Origin: Oscillospiraceae bacterium
GTDB taxonomy: Bacteria > Bacillota > Clostridia > Oscillospirales > Acutalibacteraceae
Assembly (NCBI GenBank): GCA_902761265.1
Contig: CACWJV010000024.1
Location: 1-14,801, forward strand
Length of the DNA: 14,801 nucleotides
Direction: 5' to 3'
Shown: piece by piece, positions 1 through 6,512 of the stretch
How positions within the stretch are numbered: position 1 is the first letter of the stretch
Layout of the letters: every line of letters begins with the position of its first letter
Translations under genes and position numbers: made by a program
Notes under the pieces: model-generated
The model's input: the letters and a program-made list of their open reading frames with translations, nothing else
What the model was told of the DNA's origin: nothing
The model's database searches: none

Positions 1-657
1 CGCGATCTGTTTGGTGATACGCGAAATCTTGTCAACGGGGATTGTAAATGTGAACGTGTGAAAGATCATGATGAACAAAATCAGCACGATCAGAATCATT
101 GCCGCCACGAAGAACAGCCAGAAGGCGGTTTGTGCGTTATCGTTAATCAGCTCCAGCGGCGCATACAGTTCTACCGCAACACCGGAGCGGAACAATGTCC
201 CATAGACGATATACTTTGCTGATGCATAGTATTCCTGGCGCGTCTCAAAATAGCTGACGTCGTCATGATCGGTATGCTCGAGAATGCGCATAATCCGGGG
301 CTTCAGCTCCTGCGGCTTGACCTTGTCCTCCGGCTGCGGGTTAAACGTGGTATTATTGGTTTCCGTCGTATAGATTAGCTGATCGCGCGGATAGTACAGC
401 TCGATATAGAAGTTGTGTTTTGCTTCAATGTCGGATAAAGCAGTCTCCAGCTTTTCCTTGTCAGACAGTTCCATCACGGAAATATCGTCTGCAACAGACT
501 GCAAATCCATCCGTGCTTTCAGTATATAAATATCATCCAGGTAAAAATAGGCAATCACGATCAGCAAAGCGACGGCCGCAACGAGCATCAGAATCATCAG
601 TGCGTTTCTGACCAGCAAATTCTCGCTGCGGAACCATTTAAACCTTGTTCCGTGCAT
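1..657 (-). CDS. Sensor histidine kinase, N-terminal part (truncated by window edge)
   Basis: The minus-strand reading frame is open from an ATG at 657 to the window edge (219 codons). Residues about 18-39 form a hydrophobic membrane segment, about 41-179 an extracytoplasmic sensor region, and 180-199 a second membrane segment beginning WLFFVAAM. After that, IPVDKISRITKQIA looks like the start of a HAMP linker. This layout is that of a membrane-bound two-component sensor kinase. The DHp and ATPase domains lie outside the window, so kinase function is inferred from topology and the adjacent response regulator. The start overlaps the regulator stop by one base (TAATG), so the two are probably translationally coupled from one promoter. 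The sensor region has acidic and aromatic patches but no fold I recognise, so the signal is unknown. Confidence 0.85.
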   Translation of the reverse strand, partial: MHGTRFKWFRSENLLVRNALMILMLVAAVALLIVIAYFYLDDIYILKARMDLQSVADDISVMELSDKEKLETALSDIEAKHNFYIELYYPRDQLIYTTETNNTTFNPQPEDKVKPQELKPRIMRILEHTDHDDVSYFETRQEYYASAKYIVYGTLFRSGVAVELYAPLELINDNAQTAFWLFFVAAMILIVLILFIMIFHTFTFTIPVDKISRITKQIA

Positions 658-1328
658 TATTCTTCCTCGAGCTTATAGCCGATGCCGTAAACCGTTTTCA
701 GCCTGCGGTTGCCCCAGTCGCCGAGCTTGGTGCGCAGTCTTGCAATGTGGGAGTCGACCGTGCGGATATCGCCAACATAGTCGTAGCCCCAGATGGAATC
801 AAGCAGTTGTTCGCGGCTGTATACGCGGCCGGGGTTTTCAAGTAACTTTTTGAGAATGTTGTATTCCTTGAGCGTCAGTTCGATCTCCTGGCCGTTGAGC
901 CGGACTTCGTGCGCTTCGTGGTTAAAGGTCAGATCCTTTTCACCCGCAAGATAGGCCGATGATTTTGTGCGGCGCAGAAGCGCTTCCACTTTTTTGACAA
1001 GGATCGTCGGGCTGAACGGCTTTGTCACATAATCGTCCGCGCCGGATTCATACCCGAGCAGTTCGTCAAATTCTTCGCTGCGGGCGGTCAACATAATGAC
1101 CGGCACATCCGACAGCGCACGGATCTCCTTGCAAACTTCCCAGCCGTTCAAACCGGGCATCATGATATCGAGAATGACAAGATCGATATCATCCTCATGT
1201 TTTTGAAACAGCTCAAACGCTTCGTCGCCGTCTTCAGCCTCCAGCGTCTCATAGCCGACGTTCTTTAAAAAGTCACAAACCAGTTTGCGAATTTTTTGTT
1301 CGTCATCCGCGATCAGGATTTTGCTCAT
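657..1328 (-). CDS. OmpR/PhoB-family response regulator
   Basis: This is a 223-residue two-component regulator, the normal length for the OmpR class. The receiver domain (about 1-120) has the acidic pair D8/D9, phosphoacceptor D54 in VILDIMMPG, T81 in MLTAR and K103 in VTKPF. The C-terminal winged helix (about 130-222) contains the typical ELTLKEYNILKKLLENPGR strand/helix and the RTVDSHIARLRTKLG recognition region. It should be phosphorylated by the kinase encoded directly downstream and then bind direct repeats at target promoters. The ATG at 1328 is supported by GGAGG at 1339-1343 (minus strand) ten bases upstream, and by a sigma-A promoter behind it. The target genes are unknown. The general family resembles PhoP/WalR, but the sequence alone does not allow a specific symbol. 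Confidence 0.95.
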   Translation of the reverse strand: MSKILIADDEQKIRKLVCDFLKNVGYETLEAEDGDEAFELFQKHEDDIDLVILDIMMPGLNGWEVCKEIRALSDVPVIMLTARSEEFDELLGYESGADDYVTKPFSPTILVKKVEALLRRTKSSAYLAGEKDLTFNHEAHEVRLNGQEIELTLKEYNILKKLLENPGRVYSREQLLDSIWGYDYVGDIRTVDSHIARLRTKLGDWGNRRLKTVYGIGYKLEEE

Positions 1329-1366
1329 AATGATAGAACCTCCGTTTCATTTTGCGGTCTAAAATA

Positions 1367-1395
1367 ATTATACACGATTTTCTTCTTTTCGTCAA
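1367..1395 (-). promoter_or_regulatory. Sigma-A promoter for the response regulator/kinase operon
   Basis: On the minus strand, TTGACG (1390-1395) and TATAAT (1367-1372) are separated by exactly 17 bases. The start codon of the regulator lies about 40 bases downstream. Confidence 0.85.
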
Positions 1396-1415
1396 TTCTT
1401 TTAGAGGAGAACAAA

Positions 1416-1511
1416 ATGAAAAGATCCGTCATAGTCTGCTGTGAGGCGGTGCGCCGTCTCTCAATTTTCGATGAAAGGAGGAAGCGTTATGCAGCCTTTT
1501 TTTCATTTTGA
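1416..1511 (+). CDS. Possible 31-codon leader ORF with a Cys-Cys pair
   Basis: A short ORF begins at an ATG with a good ribosome binding site, AGAGGAG at 1403-1409, six bases upstream. The peptide starts MKRSVIVCCEAV and is rich in Arg near its end. It terminates at 1511, overlapping the first 23 bases of the DUF3343 gene in another frame, so translation could be coupled. A small hairpin (GAGGCG at 1443-1448 with CGCC/UC at 1452-1458) lies just after the Cys codons. I recognise no family. It may be a leader peptide, a small protein, or simply a chance ORF behind a purine-rich tract. The good Shine-Dalgarno spacing and the Cys pair ahead of a cysteine-consuming enzyme are the only support. Confidence 0.25.
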   Translation: MKRSVIVCCEAVRRLSIFDERRKRYAAFFSF

Positions 1512-1704
1512 CTCTCTGACCAATGCACAAACGGCGAAACGGCTGCTCGGGCGGCACGCAATCAGCGCAGCCATTCGCCGCGATCCGCAGCCTGACCGCC
1601 GCCGTGGCTGCGGTTTTGTGCTCGTTGTTCAAAACCGGACACAGCAGGCACAGCAGATTCTTGAACAGCATGGACTGATTTCTGCAACGCCACGTGACCT
1701 ATGA
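1489..1704 (+). CDS. DUF3343-like putative Se/S carrier protein
   Basis: A 71-residue protein opening MQPFFHFDSLTNAQTAKRLL. The F-x-S-x-x-x-A-x-x-A-x-x-L pattern, followed by a basic/proline segment and a Gly-Cys-Gly turn (C41), matches small DUF3343 proteins (putative Se/S carrier-like family). These often sit beside cysteine desulfurase-type enzymes. The single Cys in the GCG turn would be the carrier thiol, which is an inference from the family. The start at 1489 is chosen over an in-frame start at 1441 because AAAGGAGG at 1474-1481 lies seven bases before it. The stop overlaps the next start (ATGA at 1701-1704), indicating translational coupling with the desulfurase and suggesting a functional pair. 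The family assignment rests on short similarity plus context, so it is moderate. Confidence 0.65.
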   Translation: MQPFFHFDSLTNAQTAKRLLGRHAISAAIRRDPQPDRRRGCGFVLVVQNRTQQAQQILEQHGLISATPRDL

Positions 1705-2852
1705 TCTATTTGGACAACGCCGCAACGAGCTTTCCGAAACCGGCATGTGTACTCCGGGCTGTCCAGCAGTGTCAGTTCTGCTTTGGTGCCAATCCCGGTC
1801 GCGGTGGTCATAAGCTCGCTGCGAAAGCCGCGGAAACCGTTTTTGAAACACGGCAGGCGCTTGCAGCATTTTTCGGCGGTGATGTGCAGCGTACCGTGTT
1901 TTGCAGCAACTGCACCCACGCGATTAACCTCGCGCTCAAAGGCAGTTTGAAACAGGGCGATCATGTTATCATTTCCTCGCTGGAGCATAATGCCGTCTTA
2001 CGTCCGCTCGAACGGCTGCAGGCGGAGCACAAGGCGTCTTATGACGTTTTGCAGATTGATCCGAAAAGTACGCGGACGACCCTCGAACGCGCGCAAGCAC
2101 TGCTCCGGCCCGAAACACGGATGCTGTTTGTCACGCACGTGTCCAATGTGTTCGGTACGGTGCTGCCGATCCGCGCTTTATCGCTTTTTGCAAAGACACA
2201 CGGTCTGCTGTTCGGCGTCGATGCAGCACAAAGCGCCGGTGTGTTGGATCTTGATCTAAAGCGGGACGGCATTGATCTGCTTTGTATGCCCGGCCACAAG
2301 GGGCTGTTTGGTCCGATGGGTACCGGTGTGCTGCTGTTTTCGGACCGCGTACAGCCGGAAACGCTGATGGAAGGCGGAACGGGAACGTTGTCGCTCGAAA
2401 AGCAGCAACCGCAGGTATTGCCTGAAATGTATGAGAGCGGTACGTTGAATTTGACAGGAATTGCCGGTCTCGGAGCCGGGCTGCGTTTTATTGGCTCCTG
2501 TGGTGGAACTAAAGCGATCTGCGCCCATGAAGTGGAGCTGATCCGCACTTTGCGCGAAGATTTGTCCGTGATCCGGTCAATCGATCTGTATGACAACCTT
2601 TGCTCTACAGCCGCGCAAACAGTATTGTCTTTCAGTCTGCCGGATCTAGGAAGCGAAACGCTCGCTTCGTTGCTGGACAGCAACGGTTTTGCTGTTCGTG
2701 CCGGCTATCACTGTGCCGCGCTCGCGCATACAAGGTATGATACCGCGGCCGGCGGAACGGTTCGTGTCAGTCCGTCGATTTTCAACACAAAAAAACAAAT
2801 AAAAAATTTCGCTTTTTGTGTGAATCAAATTGCAATGCGTAAAATTTTATGA
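1701..2852 (+). CDS. Cysteine desulfurase-family PLP enzyme (aminotransferase class V)
   Basis: A 383-residue fold-type I PLP enzyme of normal family length. Visible features are the N-terminal YLDNAATS, the E95-H96-N97 motif in SSLEHNAVLRP, D174 in VDAAQSAG (pyridine-nitrogen contact), the PLP lysine K200 in MPGHKGLFGPMGTG, and a catalytic-type cysteine C338 in VRAGYHCAALAH. Such enzymes remove sulfur (or selenium) from cysteine (or selenocysteine) as an enzyme persulfide and pass it to a carrier. The C-terminal R-x-G-x-H-C motif with a short active-site loop resembles the SufS/CsdB-like group more than NifS/IscS. No scaffold (sufU/iscU) gene is in the window. The overlapping upstream DUF3343 gene is the best candidate sulfur or selenium acceptor. 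Its cellular role is not fixed by sequence: it could serve Fe-S, tRNA thiolation or selenium metabolism. Confidence 0.9.
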   Translation: MIYLDNAATSFPKPACVLRAVQQCQFCFGANPGRGGHKLAAKAAETVFETRQALAAFFGGDVQRTVFCSNCTHAINLALKGSLKQGDHVIISSLEHNAVLRPLERLQAEHKASYDVLQIDPKSTRTTLERAQALLRPETRMLFVTHVSNVFGTVLPIRALSLFAKTHGLLFGVDAAQSAGVLDLDLKRDGIDLLCMPGHKGLFGPMGTGVLLFSDRVQPETLMEGGTGTLSLEKQQPQVLPEMYESGTLNLTGIAGLGAGLRFIGSCGGTKAICAHEVELIRTLREDLSVIRSIDLYDNLCSTAAQTVLSFSLPDLGSETLASLLDSNGFAVRAGYHCAALAHTRYDTAAGGTVRVSPSIFNTKKQIKNFAFCVNQIAMRKIL

Positions 2853-2858
2853 TAAAAT
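2830..2858 (+). promoter_or_regulatory. Extended -10 promoter for cdaA-cdaR
   Basis: TTGCAA (2830-2835), a 17-base spacer ending in TGA, then TAAAAT (2853-2858) make an extended -10 sigma-A promoter. It overlaps the last codons of the desulfurase gene and lies about 40 bases before the cdaA start, so c-di-AMP synthesis can be expressed separately from the upstream genes. Confidence 0.6.
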
Positions 2859-2897
2859 AAAAGCGGAAAACAAAAAGGGTTGGTTGGTGGCTGTTAT

Positions 2898-3758
2898 ATG
2901 ACCGCATTCTTTCACTGGATCGGCGAAAACTTTATGAGACTTGTATCCATGGTACACTGGTACGATATCCTCGATATCGTACTGGTGGCCCTGGTTTTCT
3001 ATTATTGTATCCGTCTGTTTATTCGCACGCGCTCCATTCATCTCGTGCGCGGCTTCGTGTTTCTCGGATTGTTCTATTTCATCGTCTCCGCGCTGAACAT
3101 GTCGACAACAAGCTTTTTGTTTTCACGGCTGTTCGGCGATATTGTGCTCGTGATCGTTTTGCTGTTTCAACCGGAATTCCGGCGGGCGATCGAATCCTTC
3201 GGCCGCGGCGACTTTGCGAAGTTTACGCTGTTTTCCCGCTACTCATCCCTGATGCGCGAGGAGACCCAGCAAAGCATTTCCGCATTAGTGAAGGCGAGCG
3301 TCAATATGAGCGACAACAAAGTCGGCGCTCTGATCGTCATTGAGGGTAAATCACCCCTCGGAGAGATCATCGCAACCGGCAGCGAGATCGACGCTAAGAT
3401 TTCCGAGCCGATTGTGGAAAACATCTTTTATCCGAAATCACCGCTGCACGACGGCGCGATGGTCATCCGTAACAACCGCATTACTGCGGCCGGATGCATT
3501 CTGCCGCTGACACAGAACGATTTGAGTCGTGAACTCGGCACACGTCACCGCGCGGCGGTCGGTATGAGCGAAGCGTCGGACGCGCTTGTGGTCGTGGTGT
3601 CGGAAGAAACCGGCGCCATCTCTGTGGCCCAGGGCGGCACGCTGCGCCGCAGACTGACAAGCGGCGAACTGTTGGAAACGCTGACATCTTATTTGATTTC
3701 CGACGACGAAAAGAGCCCAAAACTGCACCGGAGGAAGCATCATGAAAAAGACGCATGA
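2898..3758 (+). CDS. cdaA: Diadenylate cyclase CdaA (c-di-AMP synthase)
   Basis: Membrane-bound diadenylate cyclase that condenses two ATP into c-di-AMP, the second messenger controlling potassium/osmolyte balance and the cell wall in Gram-positives. About 286 residues, close to the usual 270-290. The N-terminal part holds about three membrane segments (about 25-41, 50-66 and 80-90). The DAC (DisA_N) domain follows, with the catalytic D-G-A at 185-187 (LHDGAMVI) and the R-H-R at 216-218 (LGTRHRAAVG). The start at 2898 is preferred because GGTGG at 2886-2890 is seven bases upstream; an in-frame TTG at 2880 has no well-placed ribosome binding site. The gene overlaps cdaR by 17 bases, the conserved arrangement in which CdaR modulates CdaA. 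glmM, the usual third gene, is missing here. Confidence 0.95.
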   Translation: MTAFFHWIGENFMRLVSMVHWYDILDIVLVALVFYYCIRLFIRTRSIHLVRGFVFLGLFYFIVSALNMSTTSFLFSRLFGDIVLVIVLLFQPEFRRAIESFGRGDFAKFTLFSRYSSLMREETQQSISALVKASVNMSDNKVGALIVIEGKSPLGEIIATGSEIDAKISEPIVENIFYPKSPLHDGAMVIRNNRITAAGCILPLTQNDLSRELGTRHRAAVGMSEASDALVVVVSEETGAISVAQGGTLRRRLTSGELLETLTSYLISDDEKSPKLHRRKHHEKDA

Positions 3759-5070
3759 GCCAACAGAAAAAAAGACGCTCTATGAGCGTATCTTTTCCAA
3801 TAATAAGCTGATCCTCGCGCTCAGTTTCGTGCTCGCAATAATCCTTTGGGCAGTCATCAAAATCAACTACAGCGAAAATACCACGCGTGTGATCTCTGAC
3901 GTGAAAGTGGATCTTGACGCGGCGCTGGCTGCGGAAAACGACTTTGTTCCGTTTTATGACGACGACGATCTGACCGTGGATGTGGAAGTTTACGGCAAGG
4001 CGTTCGATATCAACAACTACTCTTTGACGCGCGACGATATTACGATCGAAGCGACAAGCGGTTATATCGATACCGCCGGCTACAAAACACTGACGCTGAC
4101 GCCGGTCGTCGACGGCGCAGTCAGCGTTGTCAAAATCACCCCGTCTACCGTCTCTGTCTATTTCGATCGTATGCGCACGTCGCAGGTTAATGTGGAGGCG
4201 AAGCTCACCAACGAGACGGATTCGCTGGTCGCCGACGGCTATTCGGTCGGGCAGATCGCGCCGTCAGTCAATACCGCAAACGTGAGCGGACCTGCGTCGG
4301 TCGTGGATAATCTGTCGAAGGTGTATTTTGAAGCGACGGTCGCGGACGATCAACTTCCGCTGTCTGCAACGACGGAAGTTACTGCAAAGATTTCGTATGC
4401 GCTCGACAAGCAGCGGGATTCGCGTTTCCTTGTGTGCGACAACGTCGGCACTGATGCGAACCCGGCAACGGTTACGATCCCGGTCTATCAGGTAGACACT
4501 GTCCCGACTACAGTCAAGTTTGTCAATCAGCCTCCGGCTTTCGACGATGCACCGCCGCAGGTGCGGATCTCACCGACCGAGGTTGAAATCTCCTATACGC
4601 CCGACGAGGAAGGCTATACGTCCTTTACCGTCGGCACCATCGATTTTCATGATCTGAAAAATGGCGTCAACCGCTTTACCCTGACTGCTGACGAAACCGG
4701 TGCCGCCTTGCTGACCAATCCTGAGGAAAAAACATTTCAGGTGCAGGTCGATCTGCGTAACATGCAAAGTACGACAATCGATGCGACCGGCAGCAACGTC
4801 GTTTTTTTGAACGCGTCGAACAACAAAAAATATAAAGCCAATCTGGATGCCAGCGGGCTGGATTCTCTCACACTGATCGGTCCTGCGGAGAGTCTTGCCA
4901 AAATCACCGCCGACCAGTTGCAGATAGAGATCAACGTTTCCGCTTTTAAAACCGTCACCGACGGCTGGCAGCGGGCAAAAATCAGCAATATCGCAATCAT
5001 GTCGGATTCCATCGACGACTGCTGGGTCTATGGCAATTATGAAGCACGGGTTCTCGTGACTGATAAATAA
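3742..5070 (+). CDS. cdaR: YbbR-domain protein CdaR, regulator of CdaA
   Basis: A 442-residue protein with one N-terminal membrane segment (about 22-40, LILALSFVLAIILWAVIKI). About four tandem YbbR-like beta-rich repeats (roughly 50-143, 144-251, 252-341 and 342-442) would lie on the outer face of the membrane. YbbR proteins encoded next to the diadenylate cyclase bind it and tune c-di-AMP output. Repeated elements such as DLDAALAAENDFVP and LTNETDSLVADGYSVG are typical of YbbR repeats, and the third and fourth repeats are more diverged. The ATG at 3742 has GGAGG at 3730-3734 seven bases upstream, inside the end of cdaA. The gene is followed directly by a strong terminator, ending the operon. 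Confidence 0.92.
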   Translation: MKKTHEPTEKKTLYERIFSNNKLILALSFVLAIILWAVIKINYSENTTRVISDVKVDLDAALAAENDFVPFYDDDDLTVDVEVYGKAFDINNYSLTRDDITIEATSGYIDTAGYKTLTLTPVVDGAVSVVKITPSTVSVYFDRMRTSQVNVEAKLTNETDSLVADGYSVGQIAPSVNTANVSGPASVVDNLSKVYFEATVADDQLPLSATTEVTAKISYALDKQRDSRFLVCDNVGTDANPATVTIPVYQVDTVPTTVKFVNQPPAFDDAPPQVRISPTEVEISYTPDEEGYTSFTVGTIDFHDLKNGVNRFTLTADETGAALLTNPEEKTFQVQVDLRNMQSTTIDATGSNVVFLNASNNKKYKANLDASGLDSLTLIGPAESLAKITADQLQIEINVSAFKTVTDGWQRAKISNIAIMSDSIDDCWVYGNYEARVLVTDK

Positions 5071-5073
5071 AAG

Positions 5074-5105
5074 AAGATCGCCTGAAAAACGGCGATCTTT
5101 TTTTC
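5074..5105. terminator. Bidirectional intrinsic terminator between cdaR and the metallophosphoesterase gene
   Basis: AGATCGCC (5075-5082) pairs with GGCGATCT (5091-5098) around an 8-base loop. It is followed by a T run on the plus strand. On the minus strand a T-rich tail (TCTTTTATTT) follows, so it can end both convergent transcripts. Confidence 0.9.
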
Positions 5106-5106
5106 G

Positions 5107-6234
5107 TTATTTTTTCTTTTTGACAAGCGCGGCCCCGATGGAAAGCGCGGTTGCGGCGCCTGTTGCAATCAGTCCGTGCGGCAGATATTTGAGCACCTGC
5201 CGCGGTGATGACGGCGTGTGGGTATAGACAAATTCCGTCAGCGGTTTTGCCGGACGATAGTCGCACAGATCCTCCATGGTGATGGTGTGCGTTTCGAATG
5301 CCGCCGGATCTTTTTCGTCCAGCGTAAAAACGCGCACGCCGCGCTTACTGCCCGCGCCATAGGTGTGAAAGCCGCTGCCCTGCGTATAACCGAGCTGAAT
5401 ACCGCGGTGCGGCAGGGAAAAGGAGTTGATATGGTCGTGGCCGACATATATTCCGCGTACATCGCCCTTTTCCGTCAGTGCGTCCAGTTCACCGGTGCTT
5501 TCGTCCGGGGCGGCAGGGGATTCCAGCATAAAATCGCCGCGTGCCAAAGCTTCCTGCGGCAGAACATAGTATTCGCCGCTGTGGCTGTAAAATGCCTCTA
5601 CGGCGCCTTTTGTACCTTTTTTCACCCGCACGAGCGCATTGTAGTATTCGGGCAGGGGAATATGCTGAAATACCAGCGCCGGCAGATATTGCCCGTTTTC
5701 CTGCTGCAGTCTTTCGCGTTCCGCGCGGAACCACTGTACACGTTCCGGCGTCACCGGCGCATAGGCGCTGTTGTCGCCTTTGCCGCCTGAATCAATGACA
5801 TACAGTAAAAGCAGAGTTTTCTTTCCGTTACTGTCCTTGATCGAAAGCGAGAAGGTGCCGGGATCATCGGCGCTTTTGATATTGCCGCCGACGAAGCCCT
5901 TGTGCGCGCGGTAGATCGGCATCTGCTCGGCATTCGGAATCCCACAGTTGCAGTCGTGGTTGCCGAAGGTGACGCAAAACGGGATACCGCGTTCCTCCAG
6001 CGGCCGCAACAGATCGGCGATGGTGCGTGAAACTTTATGATAGGTATTGCCCTTAAACGTCGGAGAATAGCCTTTGATCTGATCTCCGGTGAAAACAACA
6101 AGATCCGGCTTCGCTCTGTCCAGCGCGCGGGAGATCAGTTTGATGGTGTCCGGATTCACCGTTGATATTTCCTGTGTATCCGTGATTTGCATAATGGTGA
6201 ATTTTCCGCCGTGAAAGCGCAGCTCGTCTGTCAT
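5107..6234 (-). CDS. Metallophosphoesterase with C-terminal membrane tail
   Basis: A 375-residue calcineurin-like phosphoesterase. Metal-ligand motifs are visible in order: D19-T-Q21 (MQITDTQE), G50-D51 (VFTGDQ), G91-N92-H93-D94 (TFGNHDCN), H191 (FQHIPLPEY) and G265-H266-D267-H268 (YVGHDHIN). The first motif is D-x-Q rather than the more common D-x-H, as in some Dcr2-like bacterial phosphohydrolases. Residues about 351-371 (LPHGLIATGAATALSIGAAL) are hydrophobic and followed by KKKK, suggesting tail anchoring with the catalytic domain in the cytosol. No N-terminal signal peptide is seen. The ATG at 6234 follows a purine-rich AAAGGCGGTG site and a sigma-A promoter. The gene is monocistronic between that promoter and the shared terminator. 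Its substrate is unknown; the family includes phosphoprotein, nucleotide and lipid phosphatases. Confidence 0.88.
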   Translation of the reverse strand: MTDELRFHGGKFTIMQITDTQEISTVNPDTIKLISRALDRAKPDLVVFTGDQIKGYSPTFKGNTYHKVSRTIADLLRPLEERGIPFCVTFGNHDCNCGIPNAEQMPIYRAHKGFVGGNIKSADDPGTFSLSIKDSNGKKTLLLLYVIDSGGKGDNSAYAPVTPERVQWFRAERERLQQENGQYLPALVFQHIPLPEYYNALVRVKKGTKGAVEAFYSHSGEYYVLPQEALARGDFMLESPAAPDESTGELDALTEKGDVRGIYVGHDHINSFSLPHRGIQLGYTQGSGFHTYGAGSKRGVRVFTLDEKDPAAFETHTITMEDLCDYRPAKPLTEFVYTHTPSSPRQVLKYLPHGLIATGAATALSIGAALVKKKK

Positions 6235-6270
6235 GAAAACACCGCCTTTGTAAAATTCATTTCCAGTGTC

Positions 6271-6298
6271 ATTCTATGCCCGAATGAATAATTGTCAA
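6271..6298 (-). promoter_or_regulatory. Sigma-A promoter of the metallophosphoesterase gene
   Basis: On the minus strand, TTGACA (6293-6298) and TAGAAT (6271-6276) are separated by 16 bases. The start codon follows about 37 bases downstream. It stands back-to-back with the folT promoter, the two -35 boxes being only 16 bases apart. Confidence 0.8.
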
Positions 6299-6314
6299 GA
6301 AATCCCGGAAAGAA

Positions 6315-6343
6315 TTGACATCCTTTTGCTATTGTGCTATAGT
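6315..6343 (+). promoter_or_regulatory. Extended -10 promoter of the riboswitch-folT transcript
   Basis: TTGACA (6315-6320) and TATAGT (6338-6343) have a 17-base spacer ending in TGC, so the -10 is extended. Transcription should start near 6350, leaving about 160 bases of leader before folT. Confidence 0.85.
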
Positions 6344-6368
6344 AAACGCACAACATAAAATAAGATTA

Positions 6369-6469
6369 AAAACAGAGTAGGCGTCGGAGCGTACAGTGTC
6401 TGGGGGACGGGGAGTTGTCTTCAGAACGAATGGGAAACCTGCGATTCCGGTGCCGCATCCCGCTGTTTT
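6369..6469 (+). ncRNA. THF (tetrahydrofolate) riboswitch, class I, aptamer
   Basis: The leader folds like the THF-I aptamer. P1 is AAAACAG (6369-6375) with CTGTTTT (6463-6469). P2 is nine pairs, GGCGTCGGA (6380-6388) with TCCGGTGCC (6446-6454), extended by GCG/TGC across a GAT bulge. P3 is TCTG... (6399-6408) with GTCTTCAGA (6417-6425) around a GGGGAGTT loop. A short stem GG-GAAA-CC (6432-6439) follows. Conserved-looking blocks occur in the order of the class: GAGTAG, GCGTACAGTG, GGGGAGTTG, ACGAA, GCATCC. The downstream gene is a folate-type ECF S component, a common THF-riboswitch target. Binding reduced folate should lower folT expression. The fold was made by hand; a covariance search would confirm it. 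Confidence 0.85.
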
Positions 6470-6512
6470 AAGGATGTTCTCCTTTTTGCAGTGGGCAAAA
6501 GGAGGATTTTTT
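6470..6512 (+). promoter_or_regulatory. Expression platform: SD-sequestering/terminator-like hairpin
   Basis: CTCCTTTTTGC (6479-6489) pairs with GCAAAAGGAG (6495-6504) with one bulged T and a 5-base loop. The 3' arm contains the folT ribosome binding site AAAGGAGG (6498-6505), and six T (6507-6512) follow directly before the ATG. It can therefore act by hiding the ribosome binding site or as a terminator ending at the start codon. A competing hairpin, AAGGA (6470-6474) with TCCTT (6480-6484), would break the 5' arm and free the site; which state folate favours is an inference. Confidence 0.7.

Noticed and set aside
2880..2897. TTG start for cdaA at 2880
   Set aside because: No properly spaced ribosome binding site; the ATG at 2898 has GGTGG seven bases upstream.
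6426..6466. Cobalamin riboswitch-like string (AATGGGAAACC ... CCCGCTGT)
   Set aside because: The similarity is superficial. The full leader folds as a THF aptamer with P1-P3, and the gene downstream is a folate-type transporter.
6396..6512. GTG-initiated N-terminal extension of the folT reading frame
   Set aside because: It lies wholly within the riboswitch, has no ribosome binding site, and the ATG at 6513 has a perfect one.
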